In this document: positions 26,252-34,714 of the stretch, in pieces
Layout: each line of letters starts with the position of its first letter
How positions within the stretch are numbered: the stretch's first letter is position 1
Source of the DNA: Pseudonocardia autotrophica
GTDB lineage: Bacteria; Actinomycetota; Actinomycetes; Mycobacteriales; Pseudonocardiaceae
DNA: 62,280 nt
Reading direction: 5' to 3'
Assembly (NCBI RefSeq): GCF_000717175.1
Contig: NZ_JNYD01000033.1
Coordinates: forward strand, 1-62,280
Notes under the pieces: model-generated
What the model saw: only the letters and a program-made list of their open reading frames with translations
Databases searched by the model: none
What the model was told of the DNA's origin: nothing
Translations under genes and position numbers: made by a program

Positions 26252-27175
26252 TCACCGGTAACCGGTCGTGTCGGCCGGCTTGCCCGCGTCCTGCACCTCC
26301 ACGACGTAGCGCCAGGCGTCCGGCCGGGAACCGTCGAGGTCGTCGACGCCGTAGACCTGCGCGAGCTCGCCGCTCGACGTCGATCGTCCGGTCCAGCGCA
26401 CCCGGTCCGGGTCCGCCGCCAGCGCGGCGATCCCGCGGCCCACGAACCGCGGCGTCTCCGAGATCGCGAAGTGCGGCACGGTGGTCAGCGCGTCCCGCCA
26501 GGTGTCCTCGGTGACGCCGAAGTGGTCCAGCATCGCCTCCGACCGCAACCAGCCGGGGGTCACGGCGACCGCGGTGCCGCCGTGCTCGCGCAGCTCGTGC
26601 GCCCAGCTGCGCGCCAGCCGGATCGGCGCGACCTTGGCCAGGTCGTAGTAGACGGTCAGCCGGTAGTTCTCGGCGTTGTACTCCGCGGTGCCGTCGGTGA
26701 TCTCGACGACGAGCCCGCCCGGCTCGCGGACGAGCAGCGGGAAGGCGTACCGCGCCGTCACGATGTGGGTGTCGATCGCGAGGCGCAGCAGGTGCAGGCC
26801 GTCGTCGAGGGAGTGCTCCCACACCGGGCGGAACCACTCGGTCAGCGGGTCGCCGCCGAAGATGTCGTTGACCACCACGTCGAGCCGGCCCTGCTCGGCG
26901 TCGATCCGGGCGCACAGCGCCTCCACCTGCGCCGGGTCCAGATGGTCGACCACGGCCGGGACCACCCGCCCGGGCAACCCCGCCGCCAGCTCCGCGGTCT
27001 GCTCGATCGTCTCCGCACGGCCGTACTCCGACGGCCTCCCGGTCGTGCTCCGCCCGGTCGCGTAGACCGTCGCGCCCGCCGCCGCGAGCTCCAGCGCGAT
27101 CCCCCGCCCCGCGCCCCGGGTCGCCCCCGCGACCAGCGCGACCCTGCCCCGCAGTGCTGCCATCTCCTCCGCCAT
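26252..27175 (-). CDS. Short-chain dehydrogenase/reductase (SDR)
   Basis: 307 aa from ATG 27175 (27184 and 27163 are alternatives). The cofactor motif is GATRGAGRGIA and the catalytic pair is Y-D-L-A-K. LDVVVNDIFGGDPL replaces the usual NNAG strand, as in a subgroup of long SDRs annotated as oxidoreductases of unknown substrate. The Ser of the classical triad is not obvious (ITDGTAEYN), so activity might be altered. No operon partner. Confidence 0.88.
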   Translation of the reverse strand: MAEEMAALRGRVALVAGATRGAGRGIALELAAAGATVYATGRSTTGRPSEYGRAETIEQTAELAAGLPGRVVPAVVDHLDPAQVEALCARIDAEQGRLDVVVNDIFGGDPLTEWFRPVWEHSLDDGLHLLRLAIDTHIVTARYAFPLLVREPGGLVVEITDGTAEYNAENYRLTVYYDLAKVAPIRLARSWAHELREHGGTAVAVTPGWLRSEAMLDHFGVTEDTWRDALTTVPHFAISETPRFVGRGIAALAADPDRVRWTGRSTSSGELAQVYGVDDLDGSRPDAWRYVVEVQDAGKPADTTGYR

Positions 27176-27281
27176 GCGCCCCACGCTTCCGTGGATCCCT
27201 GACAGGTGCGGTCAGGAACCACCGCGAACCCAGCCGCAGCGGGCGGCCCCTCGCAGGTCGAGCCGGGCGCCGTCCGGCTGC

Positions 27282-27752
27282 CTACGCCGCCCCGCCGCCG
27301 CTCTGGTCGTCGACGGACGAGGGGAAGGCCAGCCGGACCGTGGTGCCGCGGGCGGAATGCAGGACGGTGACCTCCGCGAGCGTCGTGGCCACCCGGAGGG
27401 CGTCGGCGGCGGGTGGGTCGCACAGCCCCATGTCGACCCGGATGCGGACGCCGTCGGTGCGGGAGCACCACCGGACCCGTACGGACCGCGCGCCCAGGTC
27501 CAGGGCGTGCGCGACGACCTCGTCCACCGCGATCGTCAGCCGCGCCTGCCGGTCGACGGCGTAGCCGCGGTCCCTGGCGAGGCGCCCCAGGTCGTGTCGC
27601 AGGCCGGCGAGCTCGAGCACCCCCGCGACCTCGACGTCCAGCGCGGGTGGCACGCGGCCACCCGCACGATGCCGCACCAGCTGCATCCCGCACCAGTCCT
27701 TCCCGCCGTCCGGATCGACGTCCACGTCGCCGCCCGGATCGTCGCTCCGCAT
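27282..27752 (-). CDS. HATPase-like anti-sigma-type protein with degenerate N-box
   Basis: 156 aa from ATG 27752 (ATG 27686, MQLVRHRAGG, is an alternative). The C-terminal 120 residues have the RsbW-like order: helix RHDLGRLARDRGYAVDRQAR, then LTIAVDEVVAHALDLGARSV and the core strand VRWCSRTDGVRIRVDMG. The ATP-binding Asn of the N-box (E-x3-N) is His here and no clear G-box is seen, so ATP binding may be lost. Divergent from a SigF-type sigma gene, it is probably that factor's regulator; this is inference. Confidence 0.65.
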   Translation of the reverse strand: MRSDDPGGDVDVDPDGGKDWCGMQLVRHRAGGRVPPALDVEVAGVLELAGLRHDLGRLARDRGYAVDRQARLTIAVDEVVAHALDLGARSVRVRWCSRTDGVRIRVDMGLCDPPAADALRVATTLAEVTVLHSARGTTVRLAFPSSVDDQSGGGAA

Positions 27753-27763
27753 GCCCCCGGCAG

Positions 27764-27841
27764 GGCCGGCCAAACCCCGGGCCGGTGAGCACGGGAAACC
27801 TCTGCGTGGCCGGTTTGGCCCGCCCGGCCCCGGGCACCCGC
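27764..27841. promoter_or_regulatory. Inverted repeat with two divergent SigF-like promoter candidates
   Basis: GGCCGGCCAAACC (27764-27776) and GGTTTGGCCCGCC (27812-27824) are inverted with 12 of 13 matches. Each arm begins a GGTTT-N15-GGG element: rightward GGTTT at 27812-27816 then GGGCAC, leftward GGTTT ending at 27772 then GGGCAT. This resembles the actinobacterial SigF consensus (GGTTT-N15-17-GGGTA). It would let the sigma factor drive both its own gene and the HATPase-like gene. Confidence 0.4.
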
Positions 27842-27969
27842 CCCGCACTCCCGGCGCTTCCGCGCGGCGGGCCCGCCGGCAGGCAGCGGCGGCAGCGGGC
27901 GGCCGTGTCCCGTCCTCCCCTCCGGCCACGCCGGATCCACCCCCTTCCGCGGAGGAGGCTGCGCGCACG

Positions 27970-28725
27970 GTGGACGCCCCCAGCGACTACGCCCGGCTCC
28001 TGCCGGCGCTCGCGGAGTACGCCGCGCTGCCGGGCGACGACCCGCGGCGGCCGGGCCTGCGGTCCACGCTGATCCTCGCCTTCCTGCCGGTCGTGCAGCA
28101 CCTCGCGCGGCGCTACGGCGACGACGCCGCCCGGGAGGACCTGACGCAGGCGGGCGTGATCGGGCTGATCCACGCGATCGACCACTGGGATCCCGACGCG
28201 GCGCGCGGCGACGCGCTCGGGTACGTCGTGCCCTGCGTGCGCGGGGAGATCCTGCGGCACCTGCGGGACCGCACGTGGTCGGTACGGGTGTCGCGGCCGG
28301 TGAAGGAGCTGGTCGTGACGCTCGACAAGGCCGTCGGCCCGCTCACCCAGCGGCTGGGGCGGGCGCCGCGGCCGAGCGAGCTCGCCGAGCACCTGGGGGT
28401 CCGCGTCGACGACGTGATCGACGCGATCGCCGTCCGGGCCGAGCGGCGCAGCGCCAGCCTCGACGCGTCGATCGAGCCCGGCGAGCCGCCGCTCGGCGAG
28501 CGGCTCGGGGACGCCGACCCCGCGATGGACGACGTGGAGTTCCGCCGCAGCGTGTGGCCGCTGCTGGCCGGGCTGCCCGAGCGGGAGCGGCGGATCGTGC
28601 TGCTGCGCTTCTTCGGCAACAAGACCCAGTCCGAGATCGGCGAGATGGTCGGCCTCTCGCAGATGCACGTCTCGCGCCTGCTCGCCCGCGCCCTCGCCAC
28701 CCTGCGCCGCGGTCTGATGTCGTGA
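27970..28725 (+). CDS. SigB/SigF/SigG-family RNA polymerase sigma factor
   Basis: 251 aa from GTG 27970 (AGGAGG about 27950). Region 2 (FLPVVQHLARRYGDDAARED, LTQAGVIGLIHAIDHWDPD), region 3 (LGRAPRPSELAEHLGV) and region 4 (LPERERRIVLLRFFGNKTQS, EIGEMVGLSQMHVSRLLARA) are all present, as in stress/development sigma factors of actinobacteria. The HATPase-like gene on the opposite strand is the likely cognate regulator. A longer open frame upstream looks non-coding. Confidence 0.93.
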   Translation: MDAPSDYARLLPALAEYAALPGDDPRRPGLRSTLILAFLPVVQHLARRYGDDAAREDLTQAGVIGLIHAIDHWDPDAARGDALGYVVPCVRGEILRHLRDRTWSVRVSRPVKELVVTLDKAVGPLTQRLGRAPRPSELAEHLGVRVDDVIDAIAVRAERRSASLDASIEPGEPPLGERLGDADPAMDDVEFRRSVWPLLAGLPERERRIVLLRFFGNKTQSEIGEMVGLSQMHVSRLLARALATLRRGLMS

Positions 28726-28734
28726 CGGGCCGCG

Positions 28735-29151
28735 CTACGGAGCGGCGGCCCGGGCGGCGATCTCGTCGGCCCGGGCGCTCGCGGCGGCGACACCCCCGAT
28801 GGCCCAGTTCTCCGGCGCGACCTCGACGATCCGGCCGCGCACCCGCCGTCGCTCCACCCCGAGCACGTCGACGACCAGGTCGGTCAGGCGCGCGAGCAGC
28901 TCCTCGCGCTGCGCCGCCGGCCTGCCCGCGAGCACGATCGCGGTGAAGTAGGGCGCGGCCGGCGCTCCCTCGGCCACGATCTCGCCGCCCACGGCCGCGG
29001 CCTCCGCGTCGTACTCGACCACGAACACGCGCACCCTCTCGATCGGCGAGTCCAGTACCTCGGCGTAGATCCGGCTCGCCTCGACCAGCAGCCTCCGTCG
29101 CCGGGCGGGGTCGACGCCCGCCCGCACGACATGGAAGTGAGCGACGGGCAT
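28735..29151 (-). CDS. Tautomerase-superfamily protein (double-length)
   Basis: 138 aa from ATG 29151 with GGAGG upstream. It starts MPVAHFHVV, giving the N-terminal catalytic Pro after Met removal; two beta-alpha-beta units are seen (residues 1-60 and 65-125), so it is a fused 4-oxalocrotonate-tautomerase/cis-CaaD-like form rather than the 60-residue monomer. ENWAIGGV near the C-terminus is typical of this subgroup. It may process dienol acids or haloacids; no pathway partners adjoin it. Confidence 0.8.
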   Translation of the reverse strand: MPVAHFHVVRAGVDPARRRRLLVEASRIYAEVLDSPIERVRVFVVEYDAEAAAVGGEIVAEGAPAAPYFTAIVLAGRPAAQREELLARLTDLVVDVLGVERRRVRGRIVEVAPENWAIGGVAAASARADEIAARAAAP

Positions 29152-29327
29152 GCGACCTCCTCCGCGTGACGACGACACCGATCCTCACGCCCGCCGCCCC
29201 GCCGGGTCGACCCCGCCGTTCGCCGGTGGGGAAGGGCCGGCGCCCCACAGCCCGTTCACAGCCCGCACACCGTCGCCGCCCACGAACGCCCCGGACGCTG
29301 GTCCTCGACCGATGCCGAAGGAGCACC

Positions 29328-29840
29328 GTGAGCAACGACCTGTCCTCCAGCGGGTCCCGCTGGGAACCCTTCTCCTCCCCGCGCCCCGTCCTCGCCCACC
29401 CCGACGGGCCGATCACGCCCGACGACCACAGCGAGAACCGGGCGCCGCACCCCGTCTACGACATCACCTCGACGGCCACGCACGCCGTCGCCGGGCCATC
29501 CGGCCGAAAGGGCGTGCGCCGGACCGTCGTGCTGGTGGCCGCCGCCGCCGGCCTCGTGCTCGCCGGCGGGGCCGGCGGGTACGCGATCGGGCACGCCACC
29601 GGCGGGACCCCCGCGGCCGGGATCGACGGCGGGACAAGTGGTCTCGGCGGGTTCGGCGGGGAGCGTCATCGCCTCGGCGGGCAGGCCCCGGGCGACGGCC
29701 AGGGCCTCGGCACGCCGGGCGACGGGGCCCTCCCGCAGGGCGGCACCGGAACCGGCGGCACCGGGACCGGCGCCGGAACCGGGTCAGGGTCCGGCTCGAG
29801 TACCGGAACCACCGGAACCACCACCGGGCTCTCCGCGTGA
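29328..29840 (+). CDS. Membrane-anchored Gly/Thr-rich protein of the flavin electron-transfer operon
   Basis: 170 aa from GTG 29328 (GAAGGAG upstream). A polar N-terminal domain of about 65 residues precedes one membrane segment (VVLVAAAAGLVLAGGAGGYA) and an extracytoplasmic Gly/Thr/Ser-rich tail (GTGTGGTGTGAGTGSGSGSS). No enzyme motif. It overlaps the ferric-reductase-like gene by GTGA. The tail composition is shared with the linker of the FMN-binding protein two genes downstream. Confidence 0.75.
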   Translation: MSNDLSSSGSRWEPFSSPRPVLAHPDGPITPDDHSENRAPHPVYDITSTATHAVAGPSGRKGVRRTVVLVAAAAGLVLAGGAGGYAIGHATGGTPAAGIDGGTSGLGGFGGERHRLGGQAPGDGQGLGTPGDGALPQGGTGTGGTGTGAGTGSGSGSSTGTTGTTTGLSA

Positions 29841-31234
29841 GCGTCACGCTCGACCCGCCCGTCCCCCGGCACGGCTCGCGCATCGACACCCGCCCGGCCC
29901 GCACCGACGCCGCCGTCCGCTACCTCGCCGGCACCCTGGTCGCGGCGAGCCTCGTGGTCGTCACGTACCTCTGGGTCGCGGGCGGCGGGATCCAGGACCT
30001 CGCGTCCTGGGCCGACGGCCTGACCTCGCTCGGCCGGTGGACGGGGTTGCTCGCCTCGGACCTCCTGCTGGTCCAGGTCCTGCTGATGGCCCGCATCCCG
30101 CCGCTGGAGCGCGCCGTCGGCCAGGACCGGCTCGCCCGCGTCCACCGGTTCGCCGGGTTCGGCTCGTTCACGCTGATGCTCGTCCACCTGGCGCTGATCA
30201 CGTGGGGCTACGCCGGCGGCCGGCTCACCGCGGTCCCCGGCACCTTCTGGACGCTCACCGTCGACTACCCCGGCATGCTGCTGGCGCTGGCCGGCACCGT
30301 CTGCCTGGTTCTCGTCGTGGTGACGAGTGTGCGCGCCGCCCGCAGCCGGCTCCGCCACGAGTCCTGGCACCTGCTGCACCTCTACGCCTACCTCGGTGTC
30401 GGGCTCGCACTGCCGCACCAGCTGTGGACCGGGCAGGAGTTCCTGTCCTCGACGGCCGCGACCGTCTACTGGTGGACCCTGTGGGCCGCGGCCGCCGCGG
30501 CGGTCCTGGTCTGGCGGGTCGGCCTGCCCCTCGTCCGCTCGCTGCGCCACGACCTGCGGGTCACCTCGGTGGTCCCCGAGGCCGCGGACGTCGTGTCCGT
30601 CTACCTGACCGGCCGGCACATGGACCGCCTCCCGGTCGCGGCCGGGCAGTTCCTGAGCTGGCGTTTCCTCACCGGTCCCGGCTGGTCCCGCACGCACCCG
30701 TACTCGCTCTCGGCCGCCCCCGACGGCCGCAGCCTGCGCATCACCGTCAAGGACCTGGGCGACGGCAGCCGGCTCACCCGCAGCCTGCGCCCCGGAACCC
30801 GCGTGCTGGTCGAGGGCCCCTACGGCCGGCTCACCGCCCGCCCGCGCACCCGCGACCGGGTCGCGCTGATCGGCGCCGGCGTGGGGATCACCCCGCTGCG
30901 GGCGCTGGCCGAGGGTCTGCCCTACGCCCCCGGCGACGCGGTGCTGCTCCAGCGCGGCGCGCCGCTGTTCGCCGCCGAGTTCGACGTCCTCGCCCGCGAG
31001 CGCGGCCTGCAGGTGCACCGGCTCCCCGGACCGCGCCGCGCGCCGGACTCCTGGCTCGGCGACGGGGTCGGCCCCGGCGACGACCGGGCCGTCCTGCTCG
31101 GCCTGATCCCCGACGTCGCCCAGCGGGACGTCTACCTCTGCGGCCCCGAGGCCTGGTCCGCCTCCGTGCGCCGCACCCTGGCCGCCGCCGGGGTGCCGGC
31201 GAGCCGCATCCACGTCGAGACCTTCGGATGGTGA
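29837..31234 (+). CDS. Ferric-reductase-like transmembrane ferredoxin/flavodoxin reductase
   Basis: 465 aa from GTG 29837. Six membrane helices with haem-ligand His residues in RVHRFAGFGSFTLMLVHL and HESWHLLHLYAYLGVGLALP precede an FAD-binding segment HPYSLSAAPDGRSLRITVKD and an NAD(P) motif GAGVGITPLRALAEGL, ending in YLCGPEAW. It would carry electrons from NAD(P)H via FAD and haem across the membrane. Next to FMN-binding and ApbE genes it probably feeds a covalently flavinylated partner. Confidence 0.92.
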   Translation: MSVTLDPPVPRHGSRIDTRPARTDAAVRYLAGTLVAASLVVVTYLWVAGGGIQDLASWADGLTSLGRWTGLLASDLLLVQVLLMARIPPLERAVGQDRLARVHRFAGFGSFTLMLVHLALITWGYAGGRLTAVPGTFWTLTVDYPGMLLALAGTVCLVLVVVTSVRAARSRLRHESWHLLHLYAYLGVGLALPHQLWTGQEFLSSTAATVYWWTLWAAAAAAVLVWRVGLPLVRSLRHDLRVTSVVPEAADVVSVYLTGRHMDRLPVAAGQFLSWRFLTGPGWSRTHPYSLSAAPDGRSLRITVKDLGDGSRLTRSLRPGTRVLVEGPYGRLTARPRTRDRVALIGAGVGITPLRALAEGLPYAPGDAVLLQRGAPLFAAEFDVLARERGLQVHRLPGPRRAPDSWLGDGVGPGDDRAVLLGLIPDVAQRDVYLCGPEAWSASVRRTLAAAGVPASRIHVETFGW

Positions 31235-31238
31235 CCGC

Positions 31239-31711
31239 GTGCGCCGCATCCTGACCTGGTTCCTGAGCACGGTCGCCGTGGTCGCGCTGCTGTTCGGCTA
31301 CAAGACCTCGACCGGCGCCTCCGCCACCCCCACCTCGGACCCGTCGCCGCCGCACCGGGCACGGGCTCGAACACCGGCAGCACCGGCAGCCCCGGCAGCA
31401 CCGGCAGCACCGGCACCTCGGGCAGCACCGGAACCACCACGTACACCGGTTCCGTCGCCCAAACCCGGTTGGGACCCGTGCAGGTCACGATCACCGTGGC
31501 CGACCGGAGGATCACCGACGTCGCCGTGCCGCAGTACCCGGACGGCAACGGCAAGGACCAGCAGATCAACGCGTCCGCCCTGCCCGTGCTGACGAAGGAG
31601 ACGATCAGCGCGCAGAACGCCGACATCGACATGGTCAGCGGCGCGACCGTGACCTCGCAGGGTTATCTCGAGTCCCTGCAGAGCGCCCTCGACCAGGCGG
31701 GCCTCGCGTGA
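31239..31711 (+). pseudogene. FMN-binding domain protein, frame-disrupted
   Basis: Residues from GTG 31239 form a signal/anchor (RRILTWFLSTVAVVALLFGY). The Ser/Gly/Thr linker and FMN_bind domain (VQVTITVADRRITDVAVPQY) are in the next frame. The flavinylation motif SGATVTS, whose Thr is modified by ApbE in this family, is intact near the end. One extra base at about 31341 would join the frames as DP-VAAAPGTGSNTGS. Decay and a one-base sequence error are both possible; intact flanking genes favour an error. Confidence 0.8.
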
Positions 31712-32460
31712 CGGCGCCCGTCGCACCCCGCCCGGCGCGGTACGTCGAGCACGTCATGGGGCTGCCGGTCAGCCTCGCCCTGCGCGGCCGGCACACCACC
31801 GACGCCCACGCCCGCGCCGCCTGGGCCGAGGCCTTCGCCGTGCTGCGCGAGGCGGACCGCGTCTTCAGCACCTTCCGGGCCGACTCGGTGGTGTCCCGGC
31901 TGGATCGGGGCGAGCTCGACGAGTCCGACTGCCCGCCCGAGCTGCACGAGGTCCTGGCGATCGGCGAGGCCGCCCGCCGCGACTCCGACGGCGCGTTCGA
32001 CGTCCGGCGCGACGGGCGCCTGGACCCGTCCGGCGTGGTCAAGGGCTGGGCCGTGGAGCGGGCGGCCGCGCCGCTGCGCGCGCTGCCGGACACCGACTTC
32101 TGCCTCTCCGCGGGCGGCGATCTGACCTGCCGCACCCTCCATCCCGACGACGCCCCGTGGCGGATCGGCGTCGAGGATCCCCGCGACGCCCGGCGGCTGG
32201 TCGCGGTGGTGCCCGTCCGGACCGGGGCCGTCGCCACCTCGGGTGCGGCCCACCGCGGCGCCCACGTGGTCGACGCGCGGACCGGGCTGCCGCCCGCCGG
32301 CCTCGGCTCGGTCACCGTGATCGCGCCCTCGCTCACGGAGGCCGACGTCGACGCCACCGCCGCCTACGCCCTCGGGCCCGACGCGGCGCGCTGGCTCACC
32401 GCACGCGGCCGGACGGGGCTGGTGGTCGGGGACGACGGCGTCACGACGGTCGTGGGGTAG
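31708..32460 (+). CDS. apbE: ApbE-family FAD:protein FMN transferase
   Basis: 250 aa from GTG 31708, overlapping the preceding stop. Signatures: DRVFSTFRADSVVSRLDRGE, LDPSGVVKGWAVERAA, the AGGDL FAD-binding motif and TGAVATSGAAHRGAHVVDAR, with metal-binding ADVDATA near the end. It attaches FMN through a phosphoester to Thr of a partner protein, here evidently the SGATVTS motif of the FMN-binding protein immediately upstream. Shorter than many ApbE proteins and without a signal peptide. Confidence 0.93.
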   Translation: MTAPVAPRPARYVEHVMGLPVSLALRGRHTTDAHARAAWAEAFAVLREADRVFSTFRADSVVSRLDRGELDESDCPPELHEVLAIGEAARRDSDGAFDVRRDGRLDPSGVVKGWAVERAAAPLRALPDTDFCLSAGGDLTCRTLHPDDAPWRIGVEDPRDARRLVAVVPVRTGAVATSGAAHRGAHVVDARTGLPPAGLGSVTVIAPSLTEADVDATAAYALGPDAARWLTARGRTGLVVGDDGVTTVVG

Positions 32461-33606
32461 TCACTCCTCCCGGGCCCCGGCCTCGAGCCGGGCCGCGATG
32501 TCCCGGCGCTCCCGCTGCCGGTGGCCGTAGGCGACCAGCCGCACCGTGGCGTCGTCCTCCAGCCCGGACCCGACCGCCCCGGCGACGACGCCCATGATCG
32601 TCGCGAGGACCACGATCGGCACGTAGTCGGCGAGCCCGGCAGGATGCCCGAGCACCTGGCTCAGGTACGACGCCGGAATGATCACCGCCGCGACGATCGA
32701 GTTGAGCACGAGCAGGGCCAGCGAGAACAGGCCCGTCCCGGTCGCCAACGTGAGGACCGTGCCCAGGTTGAGCAGCCGATCCAGGCCGAGCTCGGGGTCC
32801 CCGCGCTCCCACAGCCGGTGGCCGACGATCAGCCAGGCCACGAACACCGCGATCGAGCCGACGAACGCGAGCCCGAGCCGCCACGGTTCGAGCGCGGCGG
32901 CGAGCGTCCAGAGGTTGGAGTAGAGCAGCCCGAAGGCCGATCCGGCGGCAGCCCCGGCGAGGGCCGTGCCGAGCCCGACGGCCAGCCGCCACGGCCGGTT
33001 GGTGCGCACCATGCCGGCGAGCAGCCGCAGCGAGCCGCGCCGGGTCAGCACGGTCTCGTCGGAGTCGTCCGCGTCGTCGCCGAGCGCGTCCGGATCGGTC
33101 AGCAGGGCCGCGCGCCGGGTCGGCCGGCGGGCCGCCGCCGCCGCGTCGATCCCGAGCAGCCGCCCCACCAGCTCGACGACGGCGTCGCGGACCCGCGGGA
33201 GCAGCCGCACCCCGCCGAGGGCGGGCACGGACACGACCGCGACCCGGTCCCGCTCCCCCACCTGCGCGACGACCGGGACGCCGCTGGACCTGGCCGGCAC
33301 GTCGGTGAGGCACACCGCGACGTCCCAGCGGGTCCGGCGGACCCGCTCGCGCGCCCGGTCCAGGGCACGTTCGCCGCGGTCGTTGGCCTCGAAGGGCTCG
33401 ACGACGGTCTCGACCTCCCAGGTCCGCGGCGCGTCCAGCCGCGCGGCCAGGACCTGCGGCAGGCCCTCGGCGAGCCGGGTGGCCAGCTCGCCGGGCAGGT
33501 TCGGGTCGGCGAGCAGGCCGACGACGGTGACGGTCTCGGTATCGGTCTCGGTCTCGCCGTCCGCGGCCGCGTGGCCGACGGGCTCGGGGATCAGCTCGTC
33601 CGGCAT
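32461..33606 (-). CDS. Hypothetical membrane protein with soluble N-terminal domain
   Basis: 381 aa from ATG 33606. A soluble domain of about 190 residues (TVVGLLADPNLPGELATRLA, WDVAVCLTDVPAR) is followed by about five hydrophobic segments (from residue 217) and a basic C-terminus. Similar proteins recur in actinobacteria and are sometimes mislabelled as folate enzymes; no folate motif is present. Its stop directly abuts the ApbE stop on the other strand. Function unknown. Confidence 0.8.
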   Translation of the reverse strand: MPDELIPEPVGHAAADGETETDTETVTVVGLLADPNLPGELATRLAEGLPQVLAARLDAPRTWEVETVVEPFEANDRGERALDRARERVRRTRWDVAVCLTDVPARSSGVPVVAQVGERDRVAVVSVPALGGVRLLPRVRDAVVELVGRLLGIDAAAAARRPTRRAALLTDPDALGDDADDSDETVLTRRGSLRLLAGMVRTNRPWRLAVGLGTALAGAAAGSAFGLLYSNLWTLAAALEPWRLGLAFVGSIAVFVAWLIVGHRLWERGDPELGLDRLLNLGTVLTLATGTGLFSLALLVLNSIVAAVIIPASYLSQVLGHPAGLADYVPIVVLATIMGVVAGAVGSGLEDDATVRLVAYGHRQRERRDIAARLEAGAREE

Positions 33607-33667
33607 ACGCGAGGACTACCCACCGCACCCCGCGTCCCACCCGGGCGGGTGAGTCGGACCTCAGCGC

Positions 33668-34660
33668 TCACCCGATGTCGACGAGCACCTTCCCCGTCGT
33701 GCCGGACTCGACGGCCTCGTGGGCGGCGGCGATGTCGTCGAACCCGAAGCGGTGCACCGGCAGCGGGCTCAGCGCCCCCTCCGACACCGCGACCGTGATC
33801 TCGCGCGCGGCCGTGCCGAGGTCCTCGCGCGGCACGGCGTAGAGCAGCACGAACCGCAGCACGGCGTTGGCGGTCATGAGCCGTCGGACCGGGATCGTGG
33901 GGTCCTGGGGCGTGGCGGCGTAGGTGACGATCGTGCCGCCGTTGGCCAGCAGCGCCAGGTCGAGGTCGAGGTTCGCCCCGAACGCGACCTCGACGATCCG
34001 GTCGACCTGCGGGACCAGTGCGCGGATCTGCTGCTCCGCGTCGGGCTCGCGGTAGTTCACCACCAGGTCGGCGCCGGCCCGCGCGGCCAGCTCCGCCTTC
34101 TCCGGGCCCGACACGGTGGTGACGACCGTGGCCCCGGCCCAGGTCCCGAGCTCCACCGCGTAGTGGCCGACGGCGCCCGCACCGCCCGCGACCAGCACGT
34201 TCGACTTGCCCGGGGAGCCGCCGGTGAACAGGCAGTGGTACGCCGTCATGGCCGGGACGCCGAGGCAGGCGCCCAGCTCGTCCGACGCCGACTCCGGCAG
34301 CGGGACGGCCTGCTCCTGCGGGACCACGCAGTACTCGGCCGCGGTGCCCCACTCGGCGACCGGCGCGGGACCCGGCCCGCCGGGCGAGGCGAGCCAGAGC
34401 CACACCCGCTGGCCGACGCGCACCGGGTCGACGCCCTCGCCCACGGCGTCGATCTCGCCGACGCCGTCCTGGTGCGGCACGCGGACGCCCTGGAACGGCC
34501 GGGCCGTCGTGCCGTCCCGGGTCTTGACGTCCGTCGGGTTGACCGCCGACACCCGCACCCGGACGCGGACCTGCCCCGGCCCGGGCTGGGGGGTGTCGAC
34601 CTCGCCGACGGTCAGGACCTCGCGCGCGGGTCCGGTGTGGTCGTAGAACGCAGCCCTCAT
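33668..34660 (-). CDS. NADPH:quinone oxidoreductase-type MDR protein
   Basis: 330 aa from ATG 34660. GroES-like N-terminal domain (RVRVSAVNPTDVKTRDGTTA) and a Rossmann domain with VLVAGGAGAVGHYAVELGTW; the catalytic zinc Cys/His ligands of alcohol dehydrogenases are absent, as in the zeta-crystallin/quinone reductase branch. It should reduce quinones or enones with NADPH. Monocistronic appearance. Confidence 0.9.
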   Translation of the reverse strand: MRAAFYDHTGPAREVLTVGEVDTPQPGPGQVRVRVRVSAVNPTDVKTRDGTTARPFQGVRVPHQDGVGEIDAVGEGVDPVRVGQRVWLWLASPGGPGPAPVAEWGTAAEYCVVPQEQAVPLPESASDELGACLGVPAMTAYHCLFTGGSPGKSNVLVAGGAGAVGHYAVELGTWAGATVVTTVSGPEKAELAARAGADLVVNYREPDAEQQIRALVPQVDRIVEVAFGANLDLDLALLANGGTIVTYAATPQDPTIPVRRLMTANAVLRFVLLYAVPREDLGTAAREITVAVSEGALSPLPVHRFGFDDIAAAHEAVESGTTGKVLVDIG

Positions 34661-34714
34661 ACCGACAGGCCTACCCCCCGGACGGCGCGAGCACCACGGC
34701 GCAGCCGAGGGACG

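Noticed and set aside
27751..27969. Long N-terminal extension of the sigma factor
   Set aside because: The extension is Pro/Ala/Arg-rich, crosses the divergent promoter region and is unlike family members.
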